This document shows, one piece after another, positions 7,974 to 13,521 of a stretch of DNA of 14,108 nt. The notes under the pieces were generated by a model. It was given only the letters and a program-made list of their open reading frames with translations. It made no database searches and was not told where the DNA came from. Each line of letters opens with the position of its first letter. The first letter of the stretch is position 1. The position numbers and the translations under genes were made by a program. This DNA is from JBIOYL01 sp044870185. GTDB lineage: Bacteria; Actinomycetota; CALGFH01. Location of the stretch: the NCBI GenBank assembly GCA_044870185.1, contig JBIOYL010000012.1, forward strand, positions 1 through 14,108, read 5' to 3'.

Positions 7974-7976
7974 GAT
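7971..7976 (+). promoter_or_regulatory. -10 box TAAGAT for a leaderless L,D-transpeptidase mRNA
   Basis: TAAGAT (TANNNT) ends 8 nt before the ATG at 7985, with no ribosome-binding site between them. That spacing places transcription start at or beside the A of the ATG. The 33-bp repeat occupies the position where a -35 element or activator site would be. Confidence 0.45.
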
Positions 7977-7984
7977 GCTTCCTC

Positions 7985-8812
7985 ATGACAGCGTCCGAGG
8001 AGCGTGGTGCCCGTCCACGCCACCGGCCGCGGCCAGGCGGTCGCCTGCTCGGGCTCGTCCTCGTACTTGTGATGGGTCTTGCCGGCTGCGGCCGGTCACC
8101 GGCCCGGCCAGCCCCGGCGGCCCGCCCGGCTCCGGCGTCGCGGCCCGCGCCGCCGGCCGCCGCGCCGGGACGGACCGCCGACGTCGCGCCTGCCCGGGTG
8201 GCCAGGGCCCAGGCGGCCTGGGCGACCAGGGACGTCGGTGTCTGGTCGGAGCCGGGCGGGGGCGAGCTGACCGGCACCTTCGCGGCCCGCCAGCCGTGGG
8301 GCGACCCGACCGTCTTCCTCGTCCTCGAGCGGCGGGCGGCCCAGCCCGGCGGCACGTGGTATCGGGTGCTGCTGCCGCGACGCCCCAACGGGTCGACCGG
8401 CTGGATCCGGGGCGACCGGGTGCGGCTGGTGTCACTCGCCTACCAGGTGGAGGTCGACCTGGCCGCCCGGAGCCTGCGCCTTTTCCGCGATGGCCGGCTG
8501 GTCGGCCGCTTCCCGGTCGCGATCGGCGCGCCGGCGACCCCCACCCCGACGGGCCGGTTCTTCGTCGCCATCAAGCTGCGCCCGCCCCAGATCTCCCCGG
8601 TGTTCGGGGCATGGGCGCTTGGCCTGTCCGGCTATTCGGACGTGCTCGACCAGTTCGGCACCGGCGACGGGCAGATCGCCCTGCACGGCACCGCCGACGT
8701 CTCGGTGCTTGGTCGGGCCGTCTCCCACGGGTGCGTGCGCCTGGACAACCGGGCCATCACCACCCTGGCCGCCCTGCTGCCGCTGGGCTCGCCGGTGACC
8801 ATCCACGCCTGA
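7985..8812 (+). CDS. L,D-transpeptidase (YkuD domain) lipoprotein
   Basis: The 275-residue product begins with a basic n-region, a hydrophobic stretch (LLGLVLVLVMGLAGC) and a lipobox with C35, so it is predicted to be a lipid-anchored exported protein. A Pro/Ala linker follows, then a small beta-rich segment (about 75-150) that may be an SH3-like or wall-binding domain. The YkuD catalytic domain contains LHGT and the active-site signature S247-H-G-C250-V-R-L. Such enzymes form 3-3 cross-links in peptidoglycan or attach proteins to it. The ATG at 7985 is chosen because the signal peptide starts there and a TAAGAT box lies 8 nt upstream; the frame is open back to 7844 over repeat DNA. A perfect palindrome follows the stop by 8 bp. 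Confidence 0.92.
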   Translation: MTASEERGARPRHRPRPGGRLLGLVLVLVMGLAGCGRSPARPAPAARPAPASRPAPPAAAPGRTADVAPARVARAQAAWATRDVGVWSEPGGGELTGTFAARQPWGDPTVFLVLERRAAQPGGTWYRVLLPRRPNGSTGWIRGDRVRLVSLAYQVEVDLAARSLRLFRDGRLVGRFPVAIGAPATPTPTGRFFVAIKLRPPQISPVFGAWALGLSGYSDVLDQFGTGDGQIALHGTADVSVLGRAVSHGCVRLDNRAITTLAALLPLGSPVTIHA

Positions 8813-8820
8813 GCCGGTCA

Positions 8821-8838
8821 GGCCGTGCCGGCACGGCC
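8821..8838. terminator. Perfect 18-bp palindrome after the L,D-transpeptidase gene
   Basis: GGCCGTGCCGGCACGGCC is self-complementary over its full length and starts 8 bp past the stop codon. As RNA it would fold with only a forced small loop and there is no U-tract, so a terminator role is likely but a protein-binding palindrome cannot be excluded. Further GTGCCGG and GCGCCGG repeats continue to about 8870. Confidence 0.4.
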
Positions 8839-8881
8839 CGTGCCGGCCAGGCCCGCGCCGGCGAGGCCTGGGGGATACCGG

Positions 8882-9190
8882 CCCCGGCTGGCGAAGTCCG
8901 TGCACGACGTCGGCTGGGCGTCGTTGGTGGCCATGCTGGAGTACAAGGCCGCCCGAGCCGGACGGACCTTCGGCCGTATCGACCGGTACGCGCCCACGTC
9001 GCAAACGTGCTCGACGTGTGGCCGGCTCGACGGCCCCAAGCCGCTGAAGGTCCGGTCATGGGCCTGCCCCTGCGGGGCGATCCGCGATCGGGACGTCAAC
9101 GCGGCGATCAACGTGTTGGCCGCCAGACGGGCGGACAACGCAAACGCCTGGGGAGCGCGGAGAAGACCGGCAGCGATGCCGGCGCCGTGC
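8882..9190 (+). pseudogene. TnpB (IS200/IS605 OrfB) C-terminal fragment
   Basis: The frame reads LAKSVHDVGWASLVAMLEYKA, then DRYAPTSQTCSTCG, a CPCG pair, and IRDRDVNAAINVLA. This is the end of a TnpB nuclease: the last RuvC segment with its catalytic Asp (RDRDVNAA) and the four-cysteine zinc finger (CSTCG ... CPCG). TnpB is normally near 400 residues; about 100 remain, with no start codon, no N-terminal domain and no TnpA. The upstream break lies in the Ala/Pro-encoding repeat at 8813-8881. The frame is the same as that of the L,D-transpeptidase, separated only by its TGA. After NVLAARR the frame runs on without a nearby stop, and the usual end (VKQEP) appears in another frame, so a frameshift is likely too. 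Confidence 0.85.
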
Positions 9191-9276
9191 TGTGAAGCAG
9201 GAACCCGCTCGGGCGTTGCGCGTTCCGCGCGCAGCGCGGAGAGAATCGCCGTCCTTTACGGCGGCGAGGACGTCAA
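9190..9276 (+). ncRNA. IS605-type right end / omega-RNA-like scaffold left by the TnpB element
   Basis: The segment has the layout of a TnpB element 3' end: TGAAGCAGGAACCC, a perfect 7-bp hairpin TCCGCGC-GCA-GCGCGGA (9224-9240), then GAATCGCCGTCCTTTACGGC and GGCGAGGACGTCAA ending at 9276. CGCC (9247-9250) can pair with GGCG (9260-9263) while GTCC (9251-9254) pairs with GGAC (9268-9271), a pseudoknot-compatible pattern. In intact elements the RNA spans the TnpB 3' end and this terminus, and continues into the flank as guide. Here the flank would begin TTGGAGGCGTCGTGCC. Expression is unknown. Confidence 0.6.
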
Positions 9277-9980
9277 TTGGAGGCGTCGTGCCGGCACCGC
9301 TGGCTGGCCAGCGTGTAGGCCTTGAGCGCGTCGTCCAGCCGGCGGTCACGCACGTTGGCGGTCAGCAGGGCGATGGTCTGGTCACCACGGGTGGCCGTCT
9401 CCAAGCAGGACCGCGGCACCACCGTCCGGACCACGGGCTGGGGGACGATGCGGGTGACGATCGAGGTCGGCGGAGGGGCGCCGCGGGTGACGATCGAGAC
9501 GGGCGGGGCGGCGGCGGCAGGCCTGGGCCTGGCCACCACCCTCCCGAGCAGCATGCCCACGCCAACCGCGGCCCCGAGCGCCAGCATGCCGAGCACCAGC
9601 AGCCGCCTCGACCACCGGGGCCGTGCCTTCTCACCAGCGCCGGTCAGGCCTGCCGGGAGGGCCGCCGGTCGGGCCCGCGCCTCCCCGGCAGCCTGGGCAG
9701 GCGCGACGCGGGCCGCCGGCACAAGGGCGGCCCCGTCGTCGAGCTCGGGGTCGCGTTCCGCATGGGCGGACGGGCTGAGCTCGTTCCTGGCGGGCGCATC
9801 GGCCCCCCCGTCACCCCCGAGGACGGCGAACCGGTCGTCCCGGGGTGGACTCGCCAGGGTTCGGACGTTCTTGAACTGGGCCGGCAGGCGACGACCTGCC
9901 GCGTGGAACGATCGGCGGATGTCCTCGAGCTCGCGAGCGGTGGAGTCATCAGCGGTGGGGTCATCGTGGTCTGGAGGCAT
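9273..9980 (-). CDS. Single-span membrane protein, uncharacterised, partner of the LPFTG protein
   Basis: The 235-residue product is not recognised as a named family. Residues 1-125 are hydrophilic, acidic and Ala/Pro-rich, without a signal peptide; 127-147 form one transmembrane helix preceded by RPRWSRR, predicting N-inside topology. Outside lies a Pro-rich stalk with SIVTR twice (PPVSIVTRGAP, PPTSIVTRIVP). A helical end from C192 (SCLETATRGDQTIALL) to C229 (AYTLASQRC) follows, whose two cysteines may form a disulfide. The ATG at 9980 has GGAGGAGGAGG directly upstream, and its start is 23 bp beyond the stop of the LPFTG gene, so the two are translated from one message. The stop codon lies in the terminal GTCAA of the TnpB element, so the C-terminus may be cut short by that insertion. 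Confidence 0.75.
   Translation of the reverse strand: MPPDHDDPTADDSTARELEDIRRSFHAAGRRLPAQFKNVRTLASPPRDDRFAVLGGDGGADAPARNELSPSAHAERDPELDDGAALVPAARVAPAQAAGEARARPAALPAGLTGAGEKARPRWSRRLLVLGMLALGAAVGVGMLLGRVVARPRPAAAAPPVSIVTRGAPPPTSIVTRIVPQPVVRTVVPRSCLETATRGDQTIALLTANVRDRRLDDALKAYTLASQRCRHDASN
9450..9498 (-). repeat. 16-bp direct repeat with 33-bp period in the stalk of the membrane protein
   Basis: GCGGGTGACGATCGAG occurs exactly at 9450-9465 and 9483-9498 (plus-strand reading). It encodes the duplicated SIVTR segment of the extracellular Pro-rich stalk, so an 11-residue unit was duplicated in frame. Confidence 0.85.
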
Positions 9981-10003
9981 GACATCCTCCTCCTCCATGC
10001 CGG

Positions 10004-10495
10004 TCAGCGGACGAGATGACCTGCCCGGCGGCGGGTGGCGGCCAGCAGCAGTCCACCCAGCAGCAGCGCCCCGGTGCCAAGGGCGCCCAGCAGCGAGATC
10101 CTCGACCCGGTGAAGGGCAACGACGAGGCCATCTCCTTGCACATGAGCGGCGCGGTGAAGCGGCTGTGGGCCGCCAGCACGAGCTCGGTGCCGCCCTTGT
10201 TGTAGACGGCCCCTTCCAGGGACGGATGCCGGCCCAAGTCGACGGGGAAGCTGTGTGAGAAGTTGCCGAGCTGGTCGGTCTTGACGAACGTGGGATTGGG
10301 GATGACCCGCTGGCCGGTGCGCACGTCACGGATCGCGATCGGCAGTGTGGCGTTTGCGTCCAGGCCCTTGCCGGACACGTCGACCTGGTCGCAGCGATGG
10401 CAGGTCATGATGAACGCCTCGGCGCCCTGTACCGGGACGGCGACGGCCAGAAAGAGCAACACCAGCCCGAGCAGTAGCAAGAGCTTCCTCGACAA
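10004..10495 (-). CDS. Secreted LPxTG-type (LPFTG) surface protein, uncharacterised
   Basis: The 163-residue product starts with MSRKLLLLLG and a long hydrophobic core, with likely signal cleavage after VQGAEA (about residue 27). The exported part of about 100 residues begins with a CxxC motif (TCHRCDQ, C32 and C35), is rich in beta-prone segments, and has a third cysteine at C119. The end has the full cell-wall sorting layout: SLPFTG at 125-130, a hydrophobic span at about 133-153 and a basic tail (TRRRAGHLVR). It should therefore be a sortase substrate or remain membrane-held. The TTG at 10495 is chosen for the GGGGGGAAGGG purine tract ending 4 nt before it; GTG at 10525 is an alternative. 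The next gene starts 23 bp after the stop. Function unknown; an Ig-like or adhesin-type fold is a guess. Confidence 0.78.
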   Translation of the reverse strand: MSRKLLLLLGLVLLFLAVAVPVQGAEAFIMTCHRCDQVDVSGKGLDANATLPIAIRDVRTGQRVIPNPTFVKTDQLGNFSHSFPVDLGRHPSLEGAVYNKGGTELVLAAHSRFTAPLMCKEMASSLPFTGSRISLLGALGTGALLLGGLLLAATRRRAGHLVR

Positions 10496-10619
10496 CGAAC
10501 CCTTCCCCCCTTGGCGACGATCCACGGTGGTTCCGCGGACGGTGGTCTGGCGGCATGGCGGCCTGCGTTTGGACGGCAGGGACGGTCGGCGGCCCAGCGT
10601 GCTCGTGGGTGGTCGGCAT
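10496..10619 (-). other. Possible upstream start or leader ORF of the LPFTG gene, out of frame by one G
   Basis: An ATG at 10619 has AAGGAG 5 nt upstream, a better ribosome-binding site than that of the LPFTG protein's own start. Its frame (MPTTHEHAGPPTVP) runs into the GGGGGG tract at 10505-10510 one nucleotide out of phase with the signal peptide and then continues out of frame to a stop at 10326. With five Gs it would fuse to the signal peptide as a 40-odd-residue extension. It may be a leader peptide, a frameshifted true start, or chance. Confidence 0.25.
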
Positions 10620-10889
10620 AGCGTCTCCTTCGGCCTTGGTGCAGGGCGCGGCCGGAGCGTCTCCCGACTGGCGCGGGCCACCGCCGATGGACGGCGCTCG
10701 ATCTTGGTCGCTGGGTACGACGTCGACCGGCTGCTGCAGCGCATGCCGTTGGGATCGGCGATGGTGAACGCCCGAGGGGAGACGCTGGCTGACAGCGGGC
10801 AAGCTTATTGACAAGCCCGGCCTGCAGGCAAATCCAGGCCCAGGGTCGCCACAGAGATTCGGTCGTTGCTAGCAGATATCCTGATCCGC

Positions 10890-10919
10890 TTGATCCACAC
10901 AATTTCGACAGCTTAGTAT
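10890..10919 (+). promoter_or_regulatory. Sigma-70-like promoter candidate in the AT-rich island, facing right
   Basis: TTGATC (10890-10895) and TAGTAT (10914-10919) are 18 bp apart. No convincing gene follows on the plus strand, so this may be an orphan of a lost gene, or chance in AT-rich DNA. Confidence 0.25.
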
Positions 10920-10926
10920 TCCTACT

Positions 10927-10958
10927 GATTTAGATACGCAGGTCTAATTGATTAGATA
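10927..10958. promoter_or_regulatory. Operator-like repeats in the AT-rich island
   Basis: TCTAAT-TG-ATTAGA (10943-10956) is a perfect inverted repeat, and GATTTAGATA (10927-10936) is echoed as GATTAGATA (10950-10958). They lie in the only markedly AT-rich stretch of the window (about 10860-10990), upstream of the minus-strand LPFTG operon by roughly 330 bp or more. They could be a regulator site or insertion-sequence debris. Confidence 0.3.
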
Positions 10959-11004
10959 TTTCAATTTGTTCATAGATCGCCTGGTACTCCTGGTTCCCAT
11001 CCTA

Positions 11005-11021
11005 AAGGAGCTTCGCTCCTT
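11005..11021. repeat. Small perfect hairpin at the edge of the AT-rich island
   Basis: AAGGAGC-TTC-GCTCCTT is a 7-bp stem with a 3-nt loop. Read on the minus strand it is followed by TTTAGG, a weak U-run, so it could end a minus-strand transcript. Base composition changes sharply just to its right. Confidence 0.4.
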
Positions 11022-11702
11022 CCAGCGACGTCCCGTGCGGCGCACGCCAGGATCTGCTCGCCGTCCTACCGGGTGAGGTCGTCGTGCATCTGGACGCACC
11101 CGTCCCGCGCCGTCTGGTCCACGGCCGATGCGGCCTGACCTCGCCAGCGCTCGCCAGCTCGGGTGCTGGCCCGCCACAACCTGTTCCTGCTGCTGCGCGA
11201 TCGCCTGGGTCATGCCCGGCTACTGGGCTATGGCCGGCTACCATGCCGCCCTCACCGGCCAGTCGGCCACCCTGGCTGCTGCAACCCTGCGGCGTCCTGC
11301 TGGCGATCGCGGTCGCCGCCGCCGCGCTTGCCGCCACCGGGACCAGCCACGCGCGAGGGCGGAACCGGCACCTGTAGGCCACCGCTGGATTCCTCACCCA
11401 GCGTGGCGGGTGGAGCATGTCCTTTGGGGTTTCGCCCTTCGGCGGCGCGGCGGCCGAGCCGCGGCCTGTGCTGGTCCAGAGGGCTCCGATGCAACTGCTG
11501 GGCGAGAGTGGTCTATCCGGAACTGCCGGGGCTGGATCGTGGGATCGCACCACGGCACTTGGTTGACCATCGGTGACCACGGCGTCCAACGCTGGATCCT
11601 GGCAGGTCCGGCGGAGTGGGGCTCACGGCTTGTCGGGAACGATCCACCACTTGGGTTGGGTCGCTGGTTCGAGGCATTCACGCACTGGCGGCGTGCGGTG
11701 CT
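11022..11702. other. Stretch without a supportable gene; possible decayed membrane-protein coding
   Basis: No frame on either strand keeps actinobacterial codon bias, a ribosome-binding site and a recognisable family. Two plus-strand frames carry hydrophobic pieces next to each other (AWVMPGYWAMAGYHAALTG near 11200-11250, then CGVLLAIAVAAAALAATG near 11290-11345), which would join through a frameshift into a membrane-protein remnant. A frame near 11530-11690 is Trp/Gly/His-rich (GWIVGSHHGTWL) but matches nothing I know. Best read as relic DNA between mobile-element debris. Confidence 0.4.
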
Positions 11703-11858
11703 TCACGCCCGGCGAATCCCTGCGGCGAGGCTGCCGCTGACGGCCACCGCGTCAACTCTCACTTCAGCTACCGGCCACGAGACCTTCTGGCTACCACATT
11801 TCAGGTTGTCAGCGGCGGGCACGACCAGGGCGATGACCAACAACAGGACGACGACCAT
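11703..11858 (-). CDS. Doubtful 51-residue ORF with a hydrophobic N-terminus
   Basis: ATG at 11858 opens MVVVLLLVIALVVPAADN, which looks like a signal peptide or single span, followed by a short polar tail with one cysteine and a TGA at 11705-11703. No ribosome-binding site precedes it, and codon use is less GC-biased than in neighbouring genes. It may be a relic or a chance ORF; no family is recognised. Confidence 0.15.
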   Translation of the reverse strand: MVVVLLLVIALVVPAADNLKCGSQKVSWPVAEVRVDAVAVSGSLAAGIRRA

Positions 11859-11962
11859 GGTTGTCGGCGGGGCCGCGGCCCCTGCCGGCGACGCCCGTGG
11901 GGTTCAGAAACCTCGGCCGCGGACGCTGAGCAGCGGGGACCCGAGTCGGAGACAATCGGCCA

Positions 11963-12240
11963 ATGGCCCTGTCCTTCCTCTACCTCATGGCGCGCTGGCC
12001 TGTCGGCATGCTGCTCAAACGCCTCCGCAGCGACCACGCCAACAACGTCGAGATCGCCGTGCCACGCCACCAGCTCGAGGTGCTGCGCCGCCAGGTCAAA
12101 TGGCCCGAGTTCCGACCCGCCGATCGTGCGCTCCTTGCGGTGCTGCGCCGAGCGCTTCCCCGCGGGTGCTGGTCGACCTTTCTGGTGATGCCGGATACGA
12201 TCCTGCGGTGGCACCGCCGGCTGGTTGCTTCGTCGTGCAG
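11963..12240 (+). pseudogene. Integrase-core (IS3/IS481-like) transposase, N-terminal fragment
   Basis: ATG at 11963 opens MALSFLYLMARWPVGMLLKR, then EIAVPRHQLEVLRRQVKWP, RPADRALLAVLRRALPR and TILRWHRRLVA. This is the N-terminal helix-turn-helix region of a family of rve-type transposases common in actinobacteria, where the next block would be an Arg/Pro-rich linker and then the DDE core. Here homology stops at about residue 92, and no DDE core follows. GGAGA lies about 10 nt before the ATG. The DNA to its right encodes a gene start on the opposite strand, so the element was cut by deletion or recombination, not by its own end. Confidence 0.72.
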
Positions 12241-12286
12241 GCGGCCAGGCGAGCGCGGCCAGGATGATGGCGACGATGGGGTTCAT
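12240..12286 (-). pseudogene. Start of a small hydrophobic ORF, truncated at the transposase junction
   Basis: ATG at 12286 overlaps the TGA of the Cys/His-rich gene (ATGA) and has GGAAGGA 4 nt upstream, so it is a well-formed translationally coupled start. It reads MNPIVAIILAALAWPP and then enters DNA antisense to the transposase fragment, where the frame stays open to 11801 without protein-like character. Only about 15 residues appear original; they look like the start of a small membrane protein. Confidence 0.45.
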
Positions 12287-12615
12287 AGCGTCCTTCCCCA
12301 CGGGTGATCGTCTGGGAACAGCACGCGGTCGAAGGCCGGCTCCCAGTGGCAGCGGCAGGTGCAGCGGATCTCGGCAGGCGTGCCTTCCCAGCTGCCGGGG
12401 CAGTCGTCATGTCGGCCGTCCCGGCAGGTCGTGTCGGTGTAGGTCAGGAGCATCAGTCCCCCCTCTGCCTCGCGTGCGCCTGGCAGCGCCAGCCGCTCCT
12501 GTTGCTCGTGGGCCAGGGCAGCCCGGTGGGCGTCGTCATCCCAGCGCCTGTCGTCGTGATCGTCGCGGCCGAAGGTTGCATTTTCGTAGAGCTTGCGGCG
12601 CAGCTTGGGCACCAT
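12283..12615 (-). CDS. Small Cys/His-rich (zinc-ribbon-like) protein, uncharacterised
   Basis: The 110-residue product ends with TTCRDGRHDDCPGSW and IRCTCRCHWEP: C-x5-H-x2-C and a CxCxCH cluster, the kind of motif that binds zinc in small actinobacterial and phage-associated proteins. The first half is charged and rich in Asp/His/Arg (FGRDDHDDRRWDDDAH). ATG at 12615 has GAGG 7 nt upstream, overlapping the stop of the SDR gene (TGAGG). An internal ATG at 12453 (MLLTYTDTTC) also has a strong purine tract, GAGGGGGGA, and would give a 56-residue protein that is just the Cys/His domain; which start is used is open. It is co-transcribed with the SDR, and its stop overlaps the next start. No function is assigned. 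Confidence 0.6.
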   Translation of the reverse strand: MVPKLRRKLYENATFGRDDHDDRRWDDDAHRAALAHEQQERLALPGAREAEGGLMLLTYTDTTCRDGRHDDCPGSWEGTPAEIRCTCRCHWEPAFDRVLFPDDHPWGRTL

Positions 12616-12624
12616 CCGCTCGCC

Positions 12625-13446
12625 TCACGTCGGGCAGGATCCCCTCCCGCCTCGAACCTCGCCAGATCCCTTGTAGGCTCCCGCCGTGGAGGAGGTGACA
12701 CCGGTCAGCCACGACGCACTATCGGAGGCCAAGAACAAGGCCGCCAGGGCGACATCCTCGGGGGTTCCCAGCCGCCGCAGCGGGATTGCCGCCGCCATCT
12801 TCCCCCGCCACTCCTTGGGCGCCACCCGCTCGGTCCGCTCGGTCAGGATGGTGTGGGGGGCCAGGCAGTTGGCCCGAACGCCATGGGGGCCGGCCTCGCT
12901 GGCGACCTGGCGGGTGAGCATGACCACCCCTGCCTTGGCGGCCATGTATGGCGCCGGGGCGCCCAGCCCGGGCAGGCGGGCTGCGCTGGAGGCCATGGTG
13001 ACGATGGCGCCCCGGCCACGCTGGATCATGCCGGGTAGGAAGCTCTTGAGGGTCAGGAAGGTGGCGGTGAGGCTGCCGTCCAGGGTCGACTGCCAGTCGT
13101 CGTCGGAGATCTCGGCGACCGGTCCGGGCCGGGCCCGCCCGCCGCCCACGAAGGCGGCCAGCACCTCGGCCGGGCCGAGGTCCCGCTCCACGACCTCGCG
13201 CAACCGTTGGACCGCGGTCGGGTCGGTGCAGTCGCCGGCCACCCCGATCGCCTGGCCGCCGCCGTCGCGGATGGCGTCGACTACGGCCTGAATCCTGGCC
13301 TGGTCGCGGCCGTTGACCGCCACCTTGGCGCCATTGGCGGCGAGCAGCTGGCACGTGGCCGCGCCGATCCCACCGGACCCGCCGGTGACGACCGCGACCT
13401 TGCCGGCCAGGTCCGGATAGACGGGAAGCTTGTCGCTGGCGTGCAT
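12625..13446 (-). CDS. Short-chain dehydrogenase/reductase (SDR family)
   Basis: The 273-residue product is a classical NAD(P)-dependent SDR. The Rossmann motif TGGSGGIG is at 21-28, the catalytic Ser is S154 (MASSAARLPG), and Y167-MAA-K171 is the YxxxK pair. NNAG is replaced by FVGGG, as in some divergent members. NGRDQ after beta-2 carries an Arg that would suit NADPH. The C-terminus reads SWLTGVTSSTAGA, where most SDRs have TGxxLxVDGG, and about 13 further residues follow, so the tail is unusual. The substrate cannot be predicted. ATG at 13446 has GGAGGAG about 6 nt upstream. It sits 72 bp after the split membrane protein, and its stop lies in the ribosome-binding site of the Cys/His-rich gene, so an operon is likely. 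Confidence 0.9.
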   Translation of the reverse strand: MHASDKLPVYPDLAGKVAVVTGGSGGIGAATCQLLAANGAKVAVNGRDQARIQAVVDAIRDGGGQAIGVAGDCTDPTAVQRLREVVERDLGPAEVLAAFVGGGRARPGPVAEISDDDWQSTLDGSLTATFLTLKSFLPGMIQRGRGAIVTMASSAARLPGLGAPAPYMAAKAGVVMLTRQVASEAGPHGVRANCLAPHTILTERTERVAPKEWRGKMAAAIPLRRLGTPEDVALAALFLASDSASWLTGVTSSTAGAYKGSGEVRGGRGSCPT

Positions 13447-13501
13447 CTACGTCTCCTCCAGAACTCCTGAACTGCTGCTTCGTGGCCTTCCAAGTGAAAG
13501 G

Positions 13502-13521
13502 GGTCAGGTCAGGTCAGGTCA
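13502..13521 (-). repeat. Pentanucleotide tandem repeat, TGACC x 4 (minus strand)
   Basis: GGTCA is repeated four times exactly on the plus strand (13502-13521). On the minus strand it gives TGA every 5 nt, so stop codons occur in all three frames right at the 3' end of the membrane-protein frame; the first TGA (13521-13519) is its stop. It lies between that gene and the SDR. Confidence 0.9.

Noticed and set aside
10620..10800. Riboswitch in the leader of the LPFTG gene
   Set aside because: I compared by eye with ydaO, cobalamin and SAM type cores and saw no matching conserved blocks, only two GGAGACGCT repeats.
10326..10814. 162-residue minus-strand frame overlapping the LPFTG gene
   Set aside because: Most of it is out-of-frame DNA of a gene with a clear signal peptide and sorting signal; only its ATG at 10619 merited a note.
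11128..12267. 379-residue open frame on the plus strand
   Set aside because: No ribosome-binding site, no consistent codon bias and no recognisable family; its end overlaps the transposase fragment in another frame.
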